Part shown: one piece after another, positions 55,986-64,000 of the stretch
Layout: each line of letters opens with the position of its first letter
Position numbering within the stretch: position 1 is the first letter of the stretch
Source of the DNA: Cervus elaphus
Lineage: Eukaryota; Chordata; Mammalia; Artiodactyla; Cervidae
Assembly: GCF_910594005.1 (NCBI RefSeq)
Contig: NC_057826.1
Span: 27,933,501 to 27,997,500, forward strand
Length of the DNA: 64,000 nucleotides
Direction of reading: 5' to 3'
Translations under genes and position numbers: made by a program
Notes under the pieces: generated by a model
Told to the model about the DNA's origin: nothing
Databases searched by the model: none
The model's input: only the letters and a program-made list of their open reading frames with translations

Positions 55986-58900
55986 TACACCTCAAAAATG
56001 CATGTTCATCAACAAAACTTACCCACAGAATTCAAGTGAAAGTGCATGGTTCTCTGGAACGAGATATTGTTAAGAATCCCAAGTCTACCACATACTACCT
56101 CTAGGACACTGGGCAGTTATTTAACCCTTCCCACTTCCTGTTTTAATCAACAGTGAAAGGGAGATGATACCTACTTTATAGGGTTGCTGTGAAAATTAAA
56201 GCACTTGACACCTAGTAGATGTCTAATAATTGCCCTTTTAAGATTCACATTAGTCTACCAAGAAAACTTGGGCTCCTTGTTTAAGGGAAAATTTAGGCTT
56301 CTTACATTTTTTCCTCTGAGCATGCATTCATGTGTGAGTGTTTCTATTCAGAGGTACTTAGTTTCAAGTGATAAAAGTGGTTGCTATAGAGACTTTTGAA
56401 TACAACTGACTAGTGTAGATATAATATTAGAAGCGAGTCTCCAAGGAGTTATGCCAACTGAAAAATCAAGTCACAGTCTTCTGTTAAAACTCCTCTCTAT
56501 TTTAGCTTACCCTTGATCATCTCTACATTGCTTGCTGGACCATAAGGAATAACAGTTACCACCCACTAAAGCCCTTCCTTACACCAGGTAGCACACTAAA
56601 GCCTTTATGGATGCAAAGCAAGTTCTTATGCACTTCAGACCTTCGTGACCTCTTGTTCCTTCTTCCCCTACAGGTTGGGCTCTAAGGAGCTTCTGTCTGG
56701 CACAAACCAACAAAGTCTTTTCTCCCTCCCACACAAGGTAACTCTCAACTCTCACCAAAGGCCTATCCGCTGATGTCAAGGCTTGGAAATTTACAGAATA
56801 CTTCTTGGCACCCATGAATATAAAGTCCAGAGTATGTGTGAGGTTCATGCCCCATGCAGTAAATTTTTCTCCCCTTGGGCAGATGTCCCAGGACTAATTT
56901 CTACAGTTTCTTATAGTACACTTGCACAAGGTCAAGTCAGGAGTCACACTTAGAGGTAGACAACTGGATTATACACACTTATACTGGCTCTCCCTTCCCT
57001 GTATCACTTCCCTTGCCCCTCACTCTTGATTCCTGGGACTGCATGTCCTAACAAAGTAAGCTGTACTTTTGGAAAATCCAGCTAAGAAACATTATCTTTT
57101 TAGATATTCATATTAACTTTTCATTAACCTAATAAGGTAAGTTTTCAATATCCTCATTTTGGGGCCGAGCGGAACAAAGGCTTAGAATGCCTAAATAACT
57201 CATTCTTTGCCCCCAAAATCATATGACCAGCCAGAACTACCCAAGATTTGCCAGCATTAATGCTCAAAGTCCCAAATCTCATGTGAAACCATGGTGTCTA
57301 CCTTCCTCCCCCACAAACCTGTCATCACCCTAACTACTTACATGCATAGTAAGTGTGTGAGATGAAGAGGAAAAAAGATAGGAGATGGGAGGTGGAAACA
57401 CACACTACTTTGAATTTCACATCCTTTTAAGCCTCTGCTCTTGATATGAGCTAACAGTTCCTAGCTTTGTCATCAATGTCAATGCCAAGGTAAAAATATC
57501 TAGTTAATGAGCATCTCCCCACTTATCTACCAGGCTCTGCATTCAGATAAATGTTCACTCCATCTGCAGCTTTGTGCTGAGGTCCTGGGGAAGGGTCTGA
57601 AATAACTGTCCTGAGAATCTTGAATCAGATATAGCTCCAGGCAACAGCTAGGCTCTGGATGGGGACAATCCAAGCCATGGCTCATGAAAACTGGGCTTTG
57701 TGGTCTCTTCCTGGGTTGATCTGAGACCAAGATTCGTGAAGGCTGATATTTTCATAGCAATTAATTATTTTAACACACTCTACCTATCACCAGGCAACTA
57801 AAGGCACTCCTCAGGTGGGTACTGTTAATACAGCTAATCCATCTGACCTTCCTGCAAGGTAAAAATCTCTTCATTTTTATCCCCATTTGGCAGATTTTAA
57901 TTAACTTCTCAAGGCCAATCAGTTAATCAGTGGAAAGCAGAGATGAAAAGTGGGACAGCCGCCTCCCTGAGTGCTCAAAATCGCCAACCACCCTCCCACC
58001 GTCGTCCCTGCCAAGCCTTGGGTCTGCAGGAAAAAGTCAATGGCCTTTTCCAGCAGAGAAGAGCAATGCTTGCAAAACCATCAACCTCACAGGTAGGCAC
58101 ACTGCATGACCGGTTTCCTTCTGAGGCAAAATAAATGATCCCTTTGGCTCTCATATCCTGGGTTTTCCTTTAAGATGAGAACACTTGCGCCACAATTGGC
58201 AAAACCCATGAAGATTTAAAGATGTTTCTATCAAACTGGAAGCATTTCTGTTTTAACAAGATACTGTTGATGTCATCTGTGTGGCCCAAAGTAAACAGCC
58301 CCACAGTGTGTTCCTGATGCCAGATACACAGGGGAAGAGAAGCTTCCTAATACAGCTAAGAGGCAAATAAATCAATTCTTAAAAGGCGAGCTAAGCCTGC
58401 AAAGCAGGCATTTACAGGAACTGCCTCCACACTGCATCTGAGGTTCTACTGTAGGAGCACCAAATTACAGTTTTTGTCTCAAAATAGATAGGAGGTTGAA
58501 TGGAGCACACAGCGATGTCTGGGTATTTTTGGAGTCTGAGAACATTTAGTGCCCTCAACACCCAGTCTTCTATTGAAGCTCCATGAGGCAGGCAAACGGG
58601 AGGTTGCCTGGAGAAAGTAATTCCAAGCCCAGTGGTAGCGTTATCAAGGCGACAGACTGTCAATAGGCAGGTAAACAGTTCTGTTCTGTTTATGTGGTGA
58701 GAGAGCCAAAAAAGAATCATATTTTTAAATGTTGAATGTTAGTGTGTGGGATTTGATCTGATTCTTGGCAGTAAACCAGTAGGAAGCAGACTTTTTTTTT
58801 TTTAACAAAATGTATAAGATAGATCACTTTGAGGGTCTTTATATGAAGGTTTTCTTTTAACCAGCCACAAACCACGTATCTAAGTTGCCATCCCTGGACT

Positions 58901-59242
58901 TCAGCAATAACTCTACACACAGGACACATGTCCCTGTGTCATCTCCTTATGCTTTCTCTATGTGCTCCAGTACCTCAGCAGTCAGGCTTTGAAACATAAT
59001 TTTCTATGATTTTTTTCTCCTCCTTGATGAGCATTTGGTGTGTATGACAGTCCAGGTTCTAATAAGAGATTCATCCTGTTTAATTTCTCAGGCAGACTGA
59101 CACTAACAAAATCCATCTAACCTTCTCCTTCCTCTATTCACACAAAGTTTTATATAACTACATGAGTTATTTCTTCAAAATTAATTTCAAAGTAAGTATT
59201 AGACATATTAAATATTAGAATATTTAATATATCTTAAAGTCA
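55986..59242. other. SYT16 GC-AG intron, left and middle part
   Basis: MIR at 56065-56235 and weak MIR-like traces near 57120-57300. The block 58400-58720 is repeat-free and of balanced composition, open for 102 codons on the minus strand, without clear splice sites. Confidence 0.45.
56065..56235 (+). mobile_element. MIR SINE
   Basis: CTAGGACACTGGGCAGTTAT, TATAGGGTTGCTGTGAAAAT and ACACCTAGTAGATGTCTAAT match MIR. Confidence 0.7.
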
Positions 59243-59478
59243 TGCAAGGAGATCAAACCAGTCAATCCTAAAGGAAATTAACCCTGAATATTAAATGGAA
59301 AGACTGATGCTGAAGCTCCAATACTTTGGTCCTGATGCCAAGAGCCGACTCATTGGAAAAGACCCTGATGCTGGCCAAGATTGAAGGCAAAAGGAGAAGA
59401 GAGCAGCAGAGGATGAGATGAGATGGTTAGATAGTATCAGTGACTCAATGAGCATGAATCTGGGCAATCCTCCAGTCA
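59243..59478 (+). mobile_element. BovB 3' end fragment, diverged
   Basis: CAAGGAGATCAAACCAGTCA to ACTCAATGAGCATGAATCTG follows the BovB tail with several small deletions. Confidence 0.82.
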
Positions 59479-60173
59479 CACTTCTGGATGTTTAGGCATA
59501 TTTGGGAATAGTTTCAGCTGGAAAAGAAATTAGGCAATGTATGTTTTATCAGAGATTTACCCAAAAAGCAAAGTCAATGGACAGAGAGACATGACAGACT
59601 AATGCCATCTCTTAGAACTTCAGCTCAATTTGGACCTAATAAATATGTTCATACTGTAAGATCTTCATCATAACACCTTGTATAATTTCATTTGCAGGGC
59701 ACTGTGCTTTTTGTTTCATTCCCAAATAATTCTCATATTCAAAAATTCATAACTTAAGATTTGGTATAAAAAATATGTATATACTCCATTTAATTGAAAC
59801 TATGAAGGAAATAATCCAGCCTCCTTAAAGAACTAAAAACTCCTTTACATAAAAAAAGAAGCCTGATTGTTGCTGGGTTCAATCTGCCACCAATGCTTCT
59901 TTTTATTTTTCCATTTTGATAGATTTCACTTACATATGATTTTTTTTAGTGGCACACATAGGAGCTGGGATCTGGTCATCCGAATAAAAAATATATTTCC
60001 ATTAAAGGCTGTTTAGGTGGTTTTTTTTTCAAGGCAATGCTTCCTTTTTGGAAAAATTTTCTTCTTGAAGGGTGGGGAGAAAGGGAGGAGAGGAACGGGG
60101 AGGGGAAGGGGAACAATGAACCAGGGAGCTGACAATATTCAAGCCAGGAAAAAGTGGAAAACAAACAACTTGC
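59479..60173. other. SYT16 GC-AG intron, 5' part
   Basis: AT-rich sequence leading to the GC donor. Long frames running through it from the exon are read-through. Confidence 0.5.
60168..60173 (-). promoter_or_regulatory. non-canonical GC splice donor of SYT16
   Basis: Minus strand reads GAG|GCAAGT at the end of the exon at 60174. Apart from the C in place of T at intron position 2, the site is a near-perfect consensus (AG before; AAGT after), which is the usual form of functional GC donors. The matching acceptor is AG at 53320-53319, so this is a GC-AG intron of 6855 bases. Confidence 0.75.
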
Positions 60174-60430
60174 CTCTGGACTCCACACAGAGGAGCTGTC
60201 AGTAGCATAGGAATCTTCGAATCCCCGGTTATTAAAAGCTGTCTCCATCTCCAGGCTGCCCTCTGTGGACTGCCGGCTGAGGCTGTGGACCACACTGGTC
60301 TCTCCAGGAGATCCACCATGGTGCCTGGTGTTCCCCAGCTCACAAGGGGACTGTGAATGGGCAGAGATGGGATCATCTTCACCATAAGACAGATTCTCAG
60401 AATAAGTCAGTTGGCTGGCTCCATCCAAAC
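60174..60430 (-). CDS. SYT16: SYT16 coding exon, linker before C2A
   Basis: Internal exon of 257 bases. The acceptor is a pyrimidine-rich tract ending in TTTAG just right of 60430, and the exon enters with two bases of a split codon, then 85 full codons. It encodes a hydrophilic, serine- and acid-rich segment (SQLTYSENLSYGEDD, then EGSLEMETAFNNRGFEDSY, ending SSVWSPE) with no domain, matching what I recall of the SYT16 linker between the N-terminus and C2A. The exon ends in GAG (60176-60174) and is followed by GCAAGT, so the intron starts with GC, not GT. Using the nearby GT four bases on would break the frame into the C2A exon, so the GC donor is the better reading. The preceding exon is outside the window. 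Confidence 0.87.
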
Positions 60431-60677
60431 CTAAATTTGCAAAAAGGAAATTCTTTCAAATGTACTATCATGTTTCATCTTTTCATCTAGAGAAAATGGG
60501 CAATAGCAACTATTCCAATCATTAAATAACACCTGCTGAAACACACTTTCATCTATATGTTGGATAAATTGGCCATAAAATCAAAACCCATTAGTTCATT
60601 ATATAGGGTACAAGAAGACTGAATGCTTTATGATAATATGAACATAAAGGATGTACACTATGTTTGAAGGATAAAAT

Positions 60678-60885
60678 AAATACAACTCTTCACAACTCCA
60701 TGAACTATAACCCACTAGCCTCCTCTGCCCATGAAATTTTCCAGGCAAGAATACTGGAGTGGGTTGTGATTTCCTCCTCTGGGGGATCTTCTGAACCCAG
60801 TGATCAAACTCACATCTTGTATCTCTTGCATTGGCAGGCAGATTCTTTACCACTAGTGCTACTAGTGCCACCTGGGAAGCCCCTG
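60678..60885 (-). mobile_element. Bov-tA SINE
   Basis: TACAACTCTTCACAACTCCA to TAGTGCCACCTGGGAAGCCC, with a local CTACTAGTG duplication. Confidence 0.92.
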
Positions 60886-60978
60886 GATTCAGAGGATCTG
60901 GGTTTAAAATCCAAGTTTTGCATTAAGAACTTGAACAATATTTGAACTGTCTTAACCTTTGTTTCCTTGTCTATGTGT

Positions 60979-61191
60979 GTTTGCTTACTCAATCATGTTC
61001 AACTCTTTGTAATCCCATGGACTATAGCCCACCAGGCTCCTCTGTCCATGGAATTCTCCAGGCAAGAATACTAGAGTGGGTTGCCATTTCCTCCTCCAGG
61101 GGATCTTTCCACCCAGGGATCGAACCCAAGTCTCCTGAATCTCCTGCACTGCAAGAAGATTCTTTATCCACTGAGTCATTGGGAAAAGCCA
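60979..61191 (-). mobile_element. Bov-tA SINE
   Basis: GTTTGCTTACTCAATCATGT to CTGAGTCATTGGGAAAAGCC; lies about 95 bases from the previous reverse-oriented copy. Confidence 0.93.
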
Positions 61192-61373
61192 TTAAAAATT
61201 CACTGTGGACATGTGAAATAATATCTGCCTAGTAACCACCAGCCTTTCCATAAATATTAGCCTTGCTGACCTGTCTGGCCTCATCCAACCAGCATCCAGC
61301 AAACCATCCAACCTCATCCAGCAAAGCCCATTCAGTACTACCACCAAACTCGTAGACATCTGTGGCCTCACAG

Positions 61374-62029
61374 GCCATGAAAACACCAGTTGTATATTTT
61401 TGTTCACAGCATTCTTCAAGCCCTCGCTCCTCTCCTTTCCTTCTTGTCCATCCGAAGTCCCGACAGCTCCCAAATCTTCCCTGACTCATTTAGACTCAGA
61501 GTCTTTCTCAGCCCTTAGTGTCTCCTCTCTCTTGGTACTCCCTTACCCTGTTCACCCCCTTCCTCTTCCTTGACACCCAGGTTACCCTCAGATAATAAGG
61601 AAAAATTGACAGGGTCTTCCTGTTCTTCCTAAGCAATAGTTTTCACCCTAAATTGCCTCCCACATCCAGAAACTAGCCAAGGATGTCTTATCTCTTTGGC
61701 CTCTACTCTTCTCCAGTGTCCCCCACTCTCAGGATGATGGAAAATTAGAGATATAGACAAGATTCATGAGGATGACAAGCTCAGCTCTTATTTACACACT
61801 GTATAATAGCAGTTGTTCCCACCATTGGTCTTAAAATCTGAGCTAGAACATAAGGTCCTTGAAGCTGCTAAGCAACATCCATATACTGCATAGTCTTTTC
61901 CATGGAAACAACAGTTGTGTATTTTTGTTCACAGCGGTCTTCAAGCCCTTCCTCCTCTCCTTTCTTTCCTGTCCATCCAAAGTCCCGACAACTCCTGAAT
62001 CTTCTCTGACTCCTTCAGATTCAAAGTGG
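61374..62029. repeat. direct repeat pair of unclassified sequence
   Basis: Two similar blocks of about 130 bases at 61374-61503 and 61899-62029. Shared landmarks are TATTTTTGTTCACAGC, CTTCAAGCCC, TCCTCTCCTTT and AAGTCCCGACA; by eye about five bases in six agree. The 395 bases between them show no recognised repeat. It could be a tandem copy inside an LTR-like element or a local segmental duplication. Confidence 0.6.
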
Positions 62030-63124
62030 ATTTTATTAAATCTCAAGTAGCTTTCAAGGCTACGCAGATAACAAATACTTGAAACAGTCAGATGTGTAGC
62101 AATATGGAGCAGTGTGGACAGTGGTTTAGCAGACAATATTTGACCCACCTACATAAACACATAAACTTAAAAACACATCATCACCCTCTGCAAACCAGAT
62201 ACAAAAATCTTGGGGAAGAGTTGGTTTTCAGGGCATGAATTCCAACCCCTCATTTGGGATTTTGCCAAATTATGGCAAGCCATTGAGAAGTTCTCCATCT
62301 GCCTTGTTTTTCTTAATAATTCACTTCAGGCCTCTTGGAAACACTCTCATAGGATACCTAAAATCTTGACATTCATACTTTCAGTTATCTGGCAAACACA
62401 CACACAGAAGAAAAAAAAAAAAAAGACCCAGAAAATGACAGAACAAGGGTTATTCCATTTGCAAAACCCTATAACACAAAGCAGAATTTTCTTCTCAGGC
62501 TCTAATTAGCCCATCCATTCCTCACATACACGAACACTAAAATGTCCTATTAAACAGTGGGTCATCCATCAACGTGTGTAGCGCCCAGCAGGATCTCAGC
62601 ACAAAATCTAACTCTGCCAAGAAATTACCCCCATAAAATTGTCTCATGACTTCAACTCCCACAGTGATAATACTTAGATCAGTAATAAGGGAATTTTCAA
62701 AAGCTACATTAAAGCCTTAAAAAGCTATTCATAAGTGAAAAACGTAAGAACTATATTAATGTAACAAACCATTTTCCCTGACAGACAAGCAAGGAATGAA
62801 TTAGAAAGGCAAATCTGGGGGACAAGTCAAGTTGCAAGGAGGGGGAAGGGTGATTCACTGTTACATAAAGCATCTTCCCATGCTTTAAACTAAAGAAGGT
62901 CATGTCACCTTAAACACAGAAAAGTAATTGCCTGTTGTCGAGAAATGTATCCTGGCTTCTTAGAAATTATAGAGCATAATTGTGTCACATCAACCATATT
63001 TATTTTATGAGAGGAAATTTTTTAGTCCATATCCCACTTTGATGGGGTGTAAACCTATTATGCTTTTATGCTTTCTTTTCTACTACAAGACCCTTCCCAC
63101 TATCACCTATACTTTTGCCTACCA
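62030..63124. other. SYT16 upstream intron
   Basis: No exon or repeat recognised besides a short CA/A tract near 62397-62424. Confidence 0.5.
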
Positions 63125-63430
63125 TTCGTGATGGTCAATTTTATGTGTCAGCTTGGCTATAGGCCTCAATTATTCAATCAAACGCTAATTTAGGAGTTGC
63201 TGTGAAGGCATTTGGTAGCTATAATTAAAGTTGACTTTCAGTAGAGGGGATTATCCTACACAATCAGTCCCTTGAAAGGCCTTAAGAGGAGAACTGAGGC
63301 ATTACTGGAGGAGAGCAATTTCATCTATAGACTGAAGCTTCAGTTCCTTCCTGAGTTTCAGCCTCTCCTTCTGAACAGTGGGTTTCAGAGCTCCCACAAT
63401 CACATAAGCCAATTCTTCGCAACAAATCTC
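63125..63430 (+). mobile_element. old interspersed repeat, class uncertain
   Basis: TGGTCAATTTTATGTGTCAG, TTGAAAGGCCTTAAGAGGAG and CACATAAGCCAATTCTTCGC belong to a widespread mammalian repeat I recognise by sequence but cannot name with certainty. Confidence 0.5.
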
Positions 63431-63438
63431 TTAAAATA

Positions 63439-63456
63439 CACACACACACACACACA
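63439..63456. repeat. (CA)9 microsatellite
   Basis: Short CA tract ending in an A run. Confidence 0.9.
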
Positions 63457-63853
63457 AAAACAGGGCATAATTGACTTGTTTTAAATGACACAAGGAAGGT
63501 AATGATTAGCTACTATGAAACATCTTAAGAACTAAATATTTCACACACAAAAATAAGGCTTTGCTCAAAACAAAAAGTCCAGTAAGTGGGCTATTATTCT
63601 GTAGCCCACCTTACAAGCATAGAGACCTCATGCACAGCTCCTCATTCAGATCACTTAGGCCAAGCCCCCTTTGACATTATCAGGAATACAGTGACAACTA
63701 ATTCACAATAACACTAAGTCAGATCTGTGAGACAAGAGAACTTAGCTGGAATATGAAGAAGGTTTTAAGTGGGTTTGGACCTTGAATTTCACTGGTTCTA
63801 CATTCTGAATGCACCCTTTAAGTGAAAGAGCTGTCTACAGTTAAATTTTATCT

Positions 63854-64000
63854 CGGGGCTTCCCAGGTGGCACTAGTAGTAAAGAACCCACCTGCCAATA
63901 CAGGAGACATAAGAGATGCGGGTTCTACTCCTGGGTGGGAAAGGTCCCCTGGAGGAGGGCATGGCAATCCATTCCAGGATTCTTGCCTGGAGAATCCTAA
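63854..64000 (+). mobile_element. Bov-tA SINE, cut by the window end
   Basis: GGGGCTTCCCAGGTGGCACT onward; body reaches CTTGCCTGGAGAATCC at the last base. Confidence 0.93.

Larger units (their letters stand above)
32245..64000 (-). other. SYT16: SYT16 gene, 3' half (span)
   Basis: This is the part of the SYT16 transcription unit lying in the window, read right to left. Four coding exons were placed (60174-60430, 52878-53318, 49204-49393, 32710-33023), separated by introns of 6855, 3484 and 16180 bases. Exon phases join without a frame break (2-0, 0-0, 0-1, 1-end), giving about 400 C-terminal residues. From memory human SYT16 has roughly 645 residues, so the N-terminal part, first exons and promoter should lie beyond base 64000. 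The product is an atypical synaptotagmin with tandem C2 domains, thought to act in membrane trafficking without binding calcium. The paralogue SYT14 has the same architecture; SYT16 is preferred because of the CGDLDVIFEYRA start of C2A and the SPLSPSAVSHSDSAS linker. The left limit is a guess from the first AATAAA after the stop. Confidence 0.88.

Noticed and set aside
60170..60173. Alternative GT donor within GCAAGTTG
   Set aside because: It adds four bases and breaks the frame into the C2A exon.
61374..62029. CRISPR-like or phage-type repeat array
   Set aside because: Only two long diverged copies in mammalian intron DNA.

Overview
The window is mammalian nuclear DNA from a ruminant (cattle, sheep, goat or relative; the species cannot be fixed from sequence alone). 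The evidence is the density of ruminant-specific retroposons: about 19 copies of the tRNA-derived Bov-tA/Bov-A SINE and 10 pieces of the BovB (RTE-type) LINE, with ruminant L1 copies and older mammalian repeats (MIR, L2, MER5A, a MaLR LTR, a MER1-like hAT element). It has no operons, ribosome binding sites, CRISPR arrays or other prokaryotic features. Almost every long open frame here is retroposon sequence or chance.

One protein-coding gene is clearly supported: SYT16 (synaptotagmin-16), on the minus strand, running into the window from beyond its right end. Its last four coding exons were placed by splice sites and reading frame: 60174-60430 (linker before the C2 domains), 52878-53318 (C2A), 49204-49393 (start of C2B) and 32710-33023 (rest of C2B and the stop). 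Together they encode about 400 residues ending in the family's WHxLLES tail. The first two exons shown are joined across an intron whose donor is GC rather than GT. Most acidic calcium ligands of classical synaptotagmin C2 domains are replaced, as expected for the calcium-independent SYT14/SYT16 branch.

Region by region. 1-11.5 kb is AT-rich intergenic DNA holding retroposons, including an L1 with an inverted 5' part. 11.5-12.2 kb is a CpG island with NF-Y, duplicated RFX-type and CRE-like motifs and splice-donor-like sites facing both ways; it is the only promoter-like region and probably drives a non-coding or unannotated transcript. 12.2-32.2 kb is intergenic, with a well-preserved twin-primed L1 (16093-17841, perfect 12-base target duplication), two 5'-truncated BovB copies and many SINEs. 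32.2-64 kb is SYT16: a short putative 3' UTR, the final exon, a 16.2-kb intron full of nested repeats, a 3.5-kb intron, a 6.9-kb intron, and the start of a further upstream intron that extends past the window.

I found no previously undescribed biological system. The observations most worth a second look are the GC-AG intron of SYT16, the orphan CpG island, two L1 copies that each preserve a readable inversion record, an unclassified direct-repeat pair at 61.4/61.9 kb, and a few non-repetitive blocks that could be conserved regulatory DNA. Repeat family names and the SYT16 assignment rest on recognition from memory; no search was run.
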